Below are positions 13,201 to 19,590 of a DNA stretch of 21,074 nucleotides, piece after piece (positions within the stretch are counted from its first letter, which is position 1; each line of letters begins with the position of its first letter). The notes under the pieces are model-generated. The model searched no databases. It had not been told where the DNA came from and saw only the letters and a list, made by a program, of their open reading frames with translations. Source of the DNA: Priapulus caudatus (taxonomy: Eukaryota; Priapulida; Priapulimorpha; Priapulimorphida; Priapulidae); the NCBI RefSeq assembly GCF_000485595.1, contig NW_014577167.1, forward strand, positions 57,992 to 79,065, given 5' to 3'. The translations under genes were made by a program, and so were the position numbers.

Positions 13201-16200
13201 AAACGAGTCCGATTACTAGCGTTCATCGTGCCGATTTAGTTAAATTTGGTTGTAACTGATACAATAAGTGTGTAATTGAAGCAACGTTTGTCGTGGTGTG
13301 TTTCCAGGCTGCATGCGTTTAGCATGGGCATCAGTGTGGATAGGAACACCGGCAACGAACAGGCTTATGCTGTGGAGCAGTGCAGCTGTCCTGCAGGCTA
13401 CCTTGGACTCTCCTGCGAGGTGATTACTAGCCGTGTCTTTATTGGATGCTGTATAAGACAGCTAGATATAAGCATGGTGTTGTCCATCATTACAATATTC
13501 TATTTAGTGTTATATTGCAACTCGTGAGTTTTACATATTTTATAATACAAAAACAACGTATATGATCGAAAATGATATTAGTAGACATGTTGTGTGCGAA
13601 CGTGGGTGTGTGTGTACGTGCGTATGTGTGTGTGTTTGTGCGTGTTCCGTGTCCAGTGATTGAGTAATTGTTGCTGATGCAAACATGTTTCATGTTTCCT
13701 CAGGACTGTGCTCCTGGCTACACACGCGACGCTGCCCTGTACCTAGGCAAGTGTGTGCCGTGCAACTGCAATGGCCACTCTAACACCTGTGATGTGGAGA
13801 CAGGCACCTGCTCTGTAAGCTATTCGTCTGCACCTCATCGAGACATATGCTCTGCGAGCTCCTTACAGTGAAGTGACAAATTAAGATGTTACATTGCCAG
13901 TCGGAGAGTTAAAAGTGAAGTTCTGTCCTCGTGTGACATTGTTGTTATAAACACTGCGAATTTTGAGTGATTCAGCTCCCAAGGCCATTCCTCAATATAA
14001 TTTTTTTTCGATTTATGAATTTAACATTTTGCATTAGTATATCTTTACATATATTTTATGTTAGATTGTTAGGCTGGGCTTGAATAGAGGCACAGTGGTT
14101 CTTGGCAGGCTGAGAGGTTTAGAAAATATTAAATCGTACTTACATGTGTTAATCTCTTTCAGAACTGCCGTGAAAACACTCAGGGACATTCATGTGAACA
14201 GTGCAAGCAAGGTTATTACATGGACGGCAACTTCTGTAAACCTTGCCCATGCCCTCTGACCTCTATTGAAAACAGGTTATGACCACTCATTGTTATAGAT
14301 ATATACTGTCCTGCAAATGTTAAATATATTAATTGTACAAAAAATCATTTTTTTGTACACGAATTTGCATGTGCACTCATGGTTATAATGGGTTATAGTA
14401 AATAACGTTGACCTGCGGCATATTTAGCACATAAGCTGTTCTGTGTGAAATAGCTATTCGATACTGTTGACAACGCTTGTGTTCAGTGACTCACCTCTGT
14501 ACGTATGACAATAGGTTCTCTCCCTCGTGCCAACTGGCTGACGATGGCTGGCCGACGTGCGATGCTTGCCCAACAGGCTACACAGGCAGACGCTGCGAAC
14601 GATGCGACTCCGGTTACACCGGCAATCCAATGGAGCCCGGAAACTTCTGCAAGGCTGAGGGTGGGTGTCCGTGAGCCCTTGCGATAGGCTGGCTCATAGT
14701 GCTGTCTTAATAACGGTGCATGTTGTCACAGGACCGTCACTGCACTCCTCTCGATCGGTCATTTTCTTGTCATGTCACAGTGGCTGTCACTGAAACAGTT
14801 CGATTAATGGCCCTACGACCGACCAGCACACGATACAGTGGTGAACTGCACACTCTCTGCCTTCTCACTGACAAGCAGGCTTCGATACTGCCCCAATTAT
14901 TACCATGGTTTGAGGTTATTTTTCAAGCGATTGCGAAGTGATTTTTAAGGGGGAGAGTTTCAGCATTGCTATTTGGTACGCGTTTGCAGGTGGTTGCCGC
15001 TGTGACCCTCGAGGTGTGAGTGGCGTGTGTGATGCAAGCACCTTCTACTGTAACTGCAAGGTAACCAATCGCCCTAATCGTTATGGTCACCAGAGGTGTG
15101 ATTTTCCCGTTTTTTGGCGGAATTCCGCTTTTTTAACAGCCGCGGGTGGATTTTGTGAAACGTCCAAATTTGTAATATAAATTTATCAACATTTCTTTTT
15201 GAATTTTAAAATAAAGTTAAATATTACAGAAATAATGTTCACTCTAGACTGTGGGAAATGGCTCAGATTGCAGGGGAATGCTTCCTTACCCCTAGAGCTT
15301 CTGGGGGCGTGTGCGGCCCCTAGGCTCCCCAGACCCCCGGCAGTTTTTGTTTTCAAACCCCAGCAATCACACCTCTGGGTCACTTGCTCGATGAATTCAT
15401 GTAGGTAATATTTCAGCATGTCAACGAAAACATTTCACCATACCTTGCATCGCGAACTCCCTACCTCTTCCTAGCACTCCTTTCTAGCTCAGTCATTACT
15501 CCACCTGCTACCTCACTCACTCCCTTCTTGCTACTTTCATTAATCCCTCTGTCCCGTGTCTGGTGGCATTCATTTTTGTCACCTATTTATCACTTTCTTT
15601 CGTATTAACTTCCATCTATCACTGCATATTTTTAGCTATCATGTTATTTGTCTGCAAAGTTTGGAGTTAAGCTTAAACTGGGTTTACACTGCCAACTTTG
15701 AGTTGGAGAATTGCCGAATTGCCGAATTCTCCCAACTAGCTTCTATCGATCGGCTGGACGTGCAACTTTTGCGTTTACACTGCCGATTGTCAGTTACGAA
15801 ATTGCGAAGTTGGTACAATTCGGCAATTCGCCGACACAAAGTTGGCAGTGTAAACCCAGCTTTAGATGCAGGTCAGTTACACAGGAATGTTATTATCATT
15901 CAGAGTAACGTGGATGGAGAATACTGCAGCCAGTGCAAGCCTGGTTACTTCGCCCTGTCAACTGCCAACGACGATGGATGCTCACAGTGCTACTGCTCTG
16001 GTGTTTCACAAACTTGCTCTGCTAGCCAGCTGTACAGGGACAAGGTATGCAACAGCCACATGTACTTACCAGAAACTAATGAACGTGTTAAAATTGTTTG
16101 TTTTTATCATTTTATTTAGGAACCCATCGGTTCATTTTAAAAGTTAACACATACACAATAACACATAATGTTACAGGACATACAGTAATAAATATATAGA

Positions 16201-16545
16201 TATAGAGATAATTGTAGATATAGATATAGAGATAATTGTAGATATAGATATAGATATAATTGGGTATATAACTTGTGTTATTACTGTTAAAAGTTAGCTA
16301 TAATGGTAAAAATATTTTGTGTAAATAATTCCTCACCAAAATATTTAGTTGTTTGATGCCTGTCATTGCAGATCACTATTCGCTCTTGGCAAGACTTTGC
16401 CTTGGCTGATAGATCCGGTGAGGTCGTCACCAGTGATGGATTTCTTATCAACATCAACTTTAACGAGATCTCGTTCCAGAACTTTGACAGCTTCTCTGAG
16501 CAGACCTACTTCTGGGTAATGCCTCCAAGGTTCCGTGGCAACTTG
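981..16545 (+). CDS. HSPG2: Perlecan-like basement-membrane heparan sulfate proteoglycan, internal part, 28 exons
   Basis: Predicted exons are 981-1253, 1720-1860, 2124-2234, 2678-2809, 3198-3387, 3523-3620, 3793-3917, 4397-4570, 4937-5032, 5221-5304, 6225-6373, 6648-6759, 6998-7111, 7289-7401, 7727-7872, 8474-8550, 11236-11376, 11701-11892, 12448-12537, 12730-12813, 12958-13076, 13308-13419, 13704-13814, 14163-14275, 14515-14660, 14990-15060, 15904-16044 and 16372-16545. All have GT donors and AG acceptors, and the phases join without a stop into 1,209 codons. Domain order is Ig, LDLa x3, Ig, split LE, L4, LE x3, split LE, L4, LE x3, split LE, partial L4. Only perlecans combine LDLa, Ig and repeated L4/LE modules in this way. 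Perlecans are secreted, bind laminin and nidogen in basement membranes and carry glycosaminoglycans; those attachment sites, usually N-terminal, are not visible here. The N-terminus with signal peptide, and everything after the start of the third L4 (more LE, Ig repeats, LamG domains), lie outside or are missing. Agrin and laminin alpha lack the LDLa-Ig part. Confidence 0.88.
1254..1719 (+). other. Intron 1, with degenerate ACTGTAT-type repeats
   Basis: AT-rich intron. Between about 1502 and 1608 the words ACTGTAT, GCACTGTAT and CATTGTACT recur in degenerate form at roughly 10-20 base spacing, which looks like a decayed simple repeat. No other feature is seen. Confidence 0.5.
1720..1860 (+). 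CDS. Exon 2: LDL-receptor class A module 1
   Basis: A 141-base phase 1-1 exon coding a full LDLa module. The six cysteines and the calcium-binding acidic cluster are present: [36 protein letters not shown] short proline/threonine-rich lead (TQTPPGP) precedes the module. The acceptor is GGCTTGCAG and the donor GTACGT. LDLa modules of perlecan domain II bind calcium and are reported to contact lipoproteins and morphogens. Confidence 0.9.
2124..2234 (+). CDS. Exon 3: LDL-receptor class A module 2
   Basis: A 111-base phase 1-1 exon carrying a compact LDLa module: [15 protein letters not shown], then [19 protein letters not shown]. All six cysteines and the D-x-S-D-E calcium ligands are present. 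The donor is a consensus GTAAGT. The exon follows the previous LDLa exon in phase, so any of the three LDLa exons could be skipped without a frameshift. Confidence 0.9.
2235..2677 (+). other. Intron between LDLa 2 and LDLa 3
   Basis: A 443-base intron without recognisable coding or repeat content apart from a short GTAGCGGTTGTTGTAGCGG duplication near 2494-2513. Open stretches at 2360-2566 and 2557-2677 do not resemble any module and run into the next exon. Confidence 0.5.
2678..2809 (+). CDS. Exon 4: LDL-receptor class A module 3
   Basis: A 132-base phase 1-1 exon with a complete LDLa module: [37 protein letters not shown]. All six cysteines are there; the usual D-x-S-D-E ends as D-R-T-D-E, which keeps the calcium ligands. 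The acceptor follows TTCTATGTTCTCAG and the donor is GTACGG, weaker than its neighbours. Confidence 0.88.
2810..3197 (+). other. Intron between LDLa 3 and Ig 2
   Basis: A 388-base intron ending in TCGGCAG. Nothing beyond plain AT-rich sequence is visible; open stretches overlapping it on either strand are shadows of the next exon. Confidence 0.5.
3198..3620 (+). CDS. Exons 5-6: immunoglobulin domain 2 (perlecan domain II/III junction)
   Basis: Two exons, 3198-3387 and 3523-3620, join in phase 2 (AG|G, arginine) to encode one Ig domain of about 96 residues. The B-strand cysteine is in VTIECTAVG, the core tryptophan in FINWRLNWG, and the F strand is [11 protein letters not shown]. Exon 5 codes a proline-rich CC' region (HVPPPPRV) of the kind seen in the first Ig of vertebrate perlecan. 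The 135-base intron splits the domain near strand E, unlike the uninterrupted Ig 1, so the two Ig exons have different histories. Confidence 0.88.
3793..3917 (+). CDS. Exon 7: split laminin-EGF leading into the first L4 domain
   Basis: A 125-base exon, phase 1 to phase 0. It encodes [11 protein letters not shown], then [18 protein letters not shown]. The C-x-x-C-x-C-x-G-x(2,3)-C pattern is the N-terminal half of the LE module that is interrupted by every L4 domain; the same segment recurs as [12 protein letters not shown] in exon 17 and [12 protein letters not shown] in exon 27. The donor is TCG|GTAAGT. The reading frame stays open into the intron as far as 4280 (see the minisatellite). Confidence 0.85.
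3968..4205 (+). repeat. Intronic minisatellite, about 2.6 units of 91 bases
   Basis: CACTGTCGCCAGTGTTACCA and its flanks recur at 3971, 4062 and 4152 (spacings 91 and 90). Units are Py/CAC-rich and differ by scattered substitutions and small indels. Each unit contains CCCAGTAAGACCACTA, which includes a donor-like GTAAGA at 4014, 4105 and 4198. The array sits about 50 bases downstream of the exon 7 donor, in the same open frame as exon 7 until a stop at 4278-4280. I treat it as intron because exon 8 begins the L4 domain cleanly at 4397. Confidence 0.85.
4397..6759 (+). CDS. Exons 8-12: laminin IV-A (L4) domain, copy A
   Basis: Five exons (4397-4570, 4937-5032, 5221-5304, 6225-6373, 6648-6759) encode about 205 residues of an L4 domain and the start of the LE half after it. 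Landmarks are [56 protein letters not shown] (with an N-V-T glycosylation sequon) and the exit motif [14 protein letters not shown]. Laminin IV type A domains occur in laminin alpha/gamma chains and perlecan domain III, where each is inserted into an LE module. Internal phases are 0,0,0,2, then phase 0 at the end, the same as copy B. The 920-base intron 5305-6224 holds nothing I recognise. Confidence 0.9.
4571..4936 (+). other. Intron inside L4 copy A
   Basis: A 366-base AT-rich intron between LamIV exons with consensus GTGAGC donor and CCACAG acceptor. Nothing else is visible. Confidence 0.5.
5305..6224 (+). other. 920-base intron inside L4 copy A
   Basis: AT-rich sequence with no recognisable coding, tandem repeat or inverted repeat. 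The corresponding intron of copy B (12814-12957) is only 144 bases, so this one has grown, perhaps by an unrecognised insertion. Confidence 0.5.
6559..6646 (+). repeat. 16-base tandem repeat followed by an AAATAAA..(ACTT)n tail at the intron end
   Basis: CTGTACAGTATTGTGT is repeated exactly at 6559-6574 and 6575-6590, with a third partial copy. It is followed by TTAAATAAAGTTT and then four ACTT units (6631-6645) that abut the acceptor TAG at 6645-6647. An AATAAA-like signal plus a terminal microsatellite resembles the 3' end of a LINE or SINE, but there is no body of such an element that I recognise. Confidence 0.45.
6998..11376 (+). CDS. Exons 13-17: laminin-EGF cluster A (three LE plus a split LE)
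   Basis: Exons 6998-7111, 7289-7401, 7727-7872, 8474-8550 and 11236-11376. They complete the LE split by L4-A, then encode LE modules starting at [26 protein letters not shown] and [11 protein letters not shown], then the half [13 protein letters not shown] that enters L4-B. Strong LE signatures include [12 protein letters not shown] and [15 protein letters not shown]. Phases are 0,2,1,0,0. In the third LE the first and third cysteines are missing (Leu in LLLC, and none before GRCQC), while the equivalent LE of cluster B has both. LE arrays are rod-like spacers; in laminin gamma chains one binds nidogen, but the nidogen loop sequence is not evident here. Confidence 0.88.
7402..7726 (+). other. 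Intron in LE cluster A
   Basis: A 325-base intron with donor CA|GTACGT and acceptor TTCTTTCAG. The codon split across it is CA|A (Gln), giving SNQFSPTC in the joined frame. No other feature is seen. Confidence 0.5.
7873..8473 (+). other. 601-base intron in LE cluster A
   Basis: AT-rich intron. A small imperfect palindrome (ATTAAGTATTTCTACTTAAG, 8087-8106) is the only structure noted. The acceptor GATGATAG lacks a strong pyrimidine tract, so this exon may be weakly defined. Confidence 0.5.
8551..11235 (+). other. 2.7-kb intron between the last two exons of LE cluster A
   Basis: This is the longest intron with both ends in view. It is flanked by GTATGT and TGTTTCAG. Exon-by-exon comparison with the duplicate unit (intron 15061-15903) shows the same junction, so no exon is missing from it. 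The sequence is AT-rich; open stretches at 9912-10184 (minus) and 10862-11096 (plus) match nothing I know and lie in a less AT-rich part. No tandem or inverted repeat long enough to name was found. It could hold enhancers or old transposon remnants, but I cannot show either. Confidence 0.5.
11377..11700 (+). other. Intron before L4 copy B
   Basis: A 324-base intron with GTGAGG donor and GTGTGAGCAG acceptor. Nothing else is visible. Confidence 0.5.
11701..13419 (+). CDS. Exons 18-22: laminin IV-A (L4) domain, copy B
   Basis: Exons 11701-11892, 12448-12537, 12730-12813, 12958-13076 and 13308-13419. Landmarks parallel copy [56 protein letters not shown] and [13 protein letters not shown]. Exon sizes differ from copy A only by whole codons (+6, -2, 0, -10, 0), and phases are identical. 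Exons 10 and 20 (both 84 bases) even start with the same seven bases, GGTAATG. The first exon carries an extra acidic stretch (VVEEDNKD) compared with copy A. Confidence 0.9.
12137..12162 (+). repeat. (ATG)n trinucleotide microsatellite
   Basis: About eight and a half uninterrupted ATG units, embedded in a longer imperfect GATGA-rich region. Confidence 0.9.
12258..12386. repeat. Inverted repeat element, 129 bases
   Basis: AGATCTAACTGGGTTAAT (12258-12275) pairs with ATTAACCAAGTTAGATCT (12369-12386) with one mismatch. Between them lie CAGCTTTGAGAAAGCCTGAG and GGCGAAACGTCAGCTG, a CTGA...GAAACGTC combination of the sort I associate with dispersed repeats in invertebrate genomes. It is probably a remnant of a transposable element; the family is not known to me. 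Confidence 0.5.
13601..13646 (+). repeat. GT-rich microsatellite
   Basis: Imperfect (GT)n run within the 284-base intron 13420-13703, interrupted by single C and A substitutions. Confidence 0.8.
13704..16044 (+). CDS. Exons 23-27: laminin-EGF cluster B (three LE plus a split LE)
   Basis: Exons 13704-13814, 14163-14275, 14515-14660, 14990-15060 and 15904-16044, with sizes 111/113/146/71/141 against 114/113/146/77/141 in cluster A. LE starts are [24 protein letters not shown] and [14 protein letters not shown]; signatures include [15 protein letters not shown] and [15 protein letters not shown]. The last exon leads through [15 protein letters not shown] to the half [13 protein letters not shown] that enters the third L4. 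All eight cysteines are kept in the third LE here, unlike its twin in cluster A. Confidence 0.88.
13815..14162 (+). other. Intron in LE cluster B
   Basis: A 348-base AT-rich intron between good splice sites (GTAAGC, CTCTTTCAG). Nothing else is visible. Confidence 0.5.
14661..14989 (+). other. Intron in LE cluster B
   Basis: A 329-base intron, donor GTGGGT, acceptor GCGTTTGCAG. The open stretch starting at 14720 encodes nothing recognisable. Confidence 0.5.
15085..15383. mobile_element. Candidate inverted-repeat element in the intron 15061-15903
   Basis: AGAGGTGTGATT (15092-15103) is the exact reverse complement of AATCACACCTCT (15365-15376), and the similarity extends imperfectly outward (GGTCAC-CAGAGG against GTGACCCAGAGG). 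The interior is more GC-rich than the surrounding intron and contains GGGGGCGTGTGCGGCCCC-like sequence. No coding capacity is seen. It could be a second MITE type, but the short arms make this uncertain. Confidence 0.45.
15678..15859. mobile_element. MITE-like palindromic element with 23-base perfect inverted repeats
   Basis: CTGGGTTTACACTGCCAACT and the next three bases (15678-15700) are exactly complementary to 15837-15859. Complementarity continues inward: GAATTGCCGAATTG on the left faces CAATTCGGCAATTC on the right. GTTTACACTGCC also recurs as a direct copy at 15773-15784. The 182-base unit lies 44 bases upstream of exon 27. A TTA-type target duplication is possible (TTAA before, TTTA after) but not clear. 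The family is not known to me. Confidence 0.8.
16045..16371 (+). other. Intron before L4 copy C, with GATATA tandem repeat
   Basis: A 327-base AT-rich intron. About three units of a roughly 24-base motif (GATATAGATATAGAGATAAT plus TGTA) occupy 16195-16262. Donor GTATGC, acceptor GTCATTGCAG. Confidence 0.7.
16372..16545 (+). CDS. Exon 28: first exon of laminin IV-A domain, copy C (domain incomplete)
   Basis: A 174-base phase 0-0 exon, the same length as the first exon of L4-A. It encodes [15 protein letters not shown] and [14 protein letters not shown], the third instance of the F/W-x-M/L-P-x-x-F-x-G-N motif that closes this exon in copies A and B. It ends at a consensus donor, GTAAGT. The expected next exon (L-S-Y-G-x-D-type motif, about 90-96 bases) was not found on the plus strand in the remaining 4.5 kb. 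Confidence 0.88.
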
Positions 16546-16815
16546 GTAAGTAATTTTCTCAAATTATAGAAATTTTGAATGATATGTAAGTGAGAGATGT
16601 GTACTGGTTGCTGTCATTGTTTCCTACAATCTGCCAAATGCCAGATGGCAGGCTAAGGACACAAACTTTCAGATTTTGCAGAATTAATCAAGTGAATATG
16701 TCTTGATGGCATGGCATGTTCACATATATTACATGGAGTCTGAAGCAGTCAGTAGTCATAAAGGAATTACCCATACTAGTATTTCCAATCACAGATTGGC
16801 TGCTAGTGTGGCTGT

Positions 16816-18456
16816 TTAATCTCCTTGAGAGCAGGTGAACATTTTCACTAGCACTCCACGAAAATCTTTATACTTCCATGCATAAATGATCGGATTCAGC
16901 GTAGAGTTCAGAAACAGCAACATGTCGACACATAGCATCACCCAGGCCGCCGGATATGATTGCTGTGCTTCGACGATTCTCGCCATTGCCAGATAGGTGT
17001 AGGAAACGTCGCTTGGGGTGATGCAGATGAACATTGCACCAAACACGAGCACGAAGAGTTTCAGTGTCTTTATTGCTGCCTTGACGCTGCTTGCTAGTTG
17101 ACTTTCCTGCCCCGTCTGTTGCTGCGCGGCAATTTGTCGCCGGTGGTGTAAGATCGTACGCGATATCTTGGCATACACTATAACAATGATACACTGGATA
17201 ATAAAGTTGACAATGCACTTTGCCAGCAGATGGTATTTGTTAAGGAAGGCTTCGATAAAGCAAGGCGCGCCACTGTTATGCCATAGTACCATAGCTGGTA
17301 TGTTTAGTGCAACCGAAAACAGCCAGGAGATGAGGATAAATATGTTGGCCTTTGCTGTGGTCATTATCATTGGATAGTGTAAAGGGTGTATAATAGCAAT
17401 GTATCGATCCACAGTGATACAGAGAAGGCTGCTGATTGACGCCGTTGTGCTAACGTCTAGCACTCCATTACGTAGGTAGCATATAAATAATCTGAAACGT
17501 AGTAGAGAAGACATGGTCAAATAAACCTTCATTGTTGCAGAAGTTGATTAAGTTATTAAGTTTATTAGTTGGTGAGAACCTCCATAGATACCCGTGCTCC
17601 AACATGTTTAGATAACCCCGCCAGTATTGCATCACCGCATTAGTGAGCGTGTGATCTTAGTTCGATCTGTAATCTCAGTTTATAAGTTGCTGTCTAAAAC
17701 GTATATGTCCCGACTATCGTCCATAATGTGATTGTCGTACCTGACTCGGGGGCTTGTCACATAGTCAATCAAGACCTCGTCGATAAGCACAAACATGGCA
17801 ACGGAAAGTCCAACAATGAGGTCTGCTGCAGCGAGGCTCATTACAAACCTATAGAAGAGGAAAATATAGGATAAATGTAATTAGCTTGTAATATCTTCAC
17901 TATTAGATCTCAATCGTCAGCATCTAGAATACTGAGAGCTGTAACAGAAAATCTAAAGTAAACAAGTAGTCTCTACGGGGTGTCTAGAGTCCTGTTCTTT
18001 CCTCTAGACGTGCACACCGAGTCGTTTAGTGAAGCCAAACTTGGTTTCAGGATTCCAAATTATTTAAAAATATTCATAAACAGATTTTCAAATAATTAAC
18101 TTAAACTATATCATTGCTATAAGAATATTGACTAAAGAATTTATTAAAGAAAAAAGCTTTAATAAGGTTTAAAACGATAATGCATTGCAATTTCAATAAT
18201 CATGTGCATTTCCTTGGCTGGGTAATGAAATCTAAGACATATCAGTCAGGATTAGCCCTTACCTGTTTGTGATGGTCTGAAGGATTGCGTATCTGCTGAT
18301 GGCAAATAACACCGTAGTGTTAGTGACCACGATCATGGTGACGATGATGCCAGTGAAGATGTGGTAGGTAGTATCTATGACTGCAAAGTCAGCGTCTGTC
18401 GCTGGTCTCCTTGACGACTCATTTCTGAATGTGTCGATGGGCATGTCACCTTCCAT
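16816..18456 (-). CDS. Class A (rhodopsin-like) G protein-coupled receptor, 325 residues, three exons
   Basis: Minus-strand exons are 18263-18456, 17741-17848 and 16816-17491 (stop included); both introns are phase 2 inside Arg codons. The ATG at 18456 has a strong context (AACCATGG) and an in-frame stop lies upstream at 18505-18507. Seven helices are visible. Landmarks, in Ballesteros numbering: N-glycosylation sequon N12-E-S; N1.50 at 46; LAAAD with D2.50 at 74; C3.25 at 105; D-R-Y at 129-131; ISWLF with W4.50; an ECL2 cysteine in APCF; Y5.58 in VIVYAKI; CITP with P6.50 at 260; NPIIY at 300-304. Oddities: Ile replaces the usual W6.48 toggle, there is no proline at 5.50, and the TM3 aspartate sits at 3.33 rather than the aminergic 3.32. 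The ligand is unknown. It might be related to adenosine- or melanocortin-like receptors, but I cannot show that. The gene is antisense to the perlecan gene. Confidence 0.85.
17492..17740 (-). other. Intron 2 of the GPCR gene
   Basis: Read on the minus strand it starts GTACGA and ends CTACGTTTCAG, and it separates the end of TM2 from TM3. A 249-base AT-rich spacer with no other feature. Confidence 0.7.
17849..18262 (-). other. Intron 1 of the GPCR gene
   Basis: Read on the minus strand it starts GTAAGG and ends CTTCTATAG, and it lies in the first intracellular loop between TM1 and TM2. A 414-base AT-rich spacer; nothing else is visible. Confidence 0.7.
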
Positions 18457-18507
18457 GGTTGCTTGCAGCTGAGACCAGACGTAGGTAAATGCTTGCAATG
18501 AAGTTCA

Positions 18508-18580
18508 AGGTTGCTTGAAACACGTCCAAACGCGAGGTCAAAAAGTGCAAAGTTGGTGATCAAGGTCGTGCCCAAGGTCA
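18508..18580. promoter_or_regulatory. Cluster of AGGTCA-like half sites just upstream of the GPCR start
   Basis: Within 52-125 bases upstream of the GPCR ATG, the plus strand carries AGGTTG (18508), AGGTCA (18535), AGGTCG (18563) and AGGTCA (18575). Two have the extended form, TCAAGGTCG and CCAAGGTCA, known for monomer-binding nuclear receptors such as ERR or FTZ-F1. A TATA-like CTTTATAACC on the minus strand (18751-18760) could be a core promoter, giving a 5' leader of about 270 bases. All of this is pattern matching only. Confidence 0.25.
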
Positions 18581-19124
18581 ACGGTAGCTTTAGGAGTTAA
18601 AGCATGCATGAAGTCTGCTATGCACTGGACGGCAATAATGCACGTGCTGTTTCTCCCGGTGCAAAACAGAACGTGTGCCACTTTGCCTGCTGCCGAACAA
18701 CAGTGGCTGTGTCCAGCCTAATCGTTATTGGGTCATGTTATTGACATGCAGGTTATAAAGGCCTACTGCGTGATATGTCTCGCAGCGAAAGGAGATCTAT
18801 GGGTGTGTCACTATATATTATGCTGTCAAAATAGTAGGTGTTTTCGTTGCTGACACAGTTCTTATTTTCGCATGCCTCCCTTGATTGTCACACGTCATTG
18901 CGTTGTATGTACAGTTGCAGCTAAGGATACACTCAAGCTTTTGTATTGGTATTGCTCAAATAAGTAGTAAACGTTTATTGACCAATGAATCTAATCAATC
19001 ACACGTTTTATTTACAGATCATATGATATGTATGGATAGTTTAAGGTTATAATATAAGATGTATCTCTAGACACAAGCCGAAAAATCTCATGAAATTTCC
19101 GGCACATATGCGCAGGTTTTCAAG

Positions 19125-19231
19125 TATTCCTACTTTTCCTACTTTTTCCAACTTTTCTGTCTTTGCTCCTATTTTTCCTAATTTTTCTCTGAAATTCCTA
19201 CTTTTTCCTCGTTTTTTTCCTCCTCGTTTTT
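19125..19231 (+). repeat. Degenerate TCCTACTTTTTCC polypyrimidine repeat
   Basis: Successive TTCCTACTTTT, TCCTACTTTTTCC, CCTATTTTTCCTAATTTTTC and CCTACTTTTTCC words make a run of about 107 bases that is nearly all C/T with periodic single A. It reads through as a short open frame, but this is low-complexity sequence and not a gene. Confidence 0.65.
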
Positions 19232-19494
19232 TGTCCCAAAACACCGTAACAGGAATTATCAGAGTCATTCAATATTCTTGATGACGATGTTACACTCTGT
19301 CATTATGTTAATCACAAAGAGAAGGGCTTGGGCGCAGGAGTCATGAGTAGTCACTGCCGATCCCAGGTGGTGTGCGTACCTTTTTGGCTCATACCGCAAA
19401 AAGTTTTTCTGTGAGTAAAGAACATGTCATATGAGGCTTATAGTTCTGTGGATATTGGTAAGTATGAGTAAAAACTACTCCTAAAAGCCCGCAT

Positions 19495-19590
19495 AAGTCC
19501 TACTTTCATCCTAATTTTTCCAGCAAGATCCTATTTTTGTCCTGTTTTTGTGTGTGCAAATTTTCTCCTAATTTTTTTCCTGGGTCTGCT
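19495..19590 (+). repeat. Second copy of the polypyrimidine repeat type
   Basis: AAGTCCTACTTTCATCCTAA, TCCTATTTTTGTCCTG and TCTCCTAATTTTTTTCC repeat the vocabulary of the tract at 19.1 kb in the same orientation, 260 bases further on. Together they look like two ends or two copies of one dispersed repeat. Confidence 0.55.

Noticed and set aside
15556-16119. 187-codon open frame as a long exon
   Set aside because: It runs through the palindromic element; only 15904-16044 matches the LE pattern and the 141-base exon of the duplicate unit.
16868-17218. 116-codon minus-strand frame overlapping the GPCR terminal exon
   Set aside because: Shadow frame of the receptor; it has no membrane helices or motifs.
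18457-18498. Longer GPCR N-terminus starting at 18498
   Set aside because: That codon is TTG, not ATG. The first ATG in frame is at 18456, in a strong initiation context.
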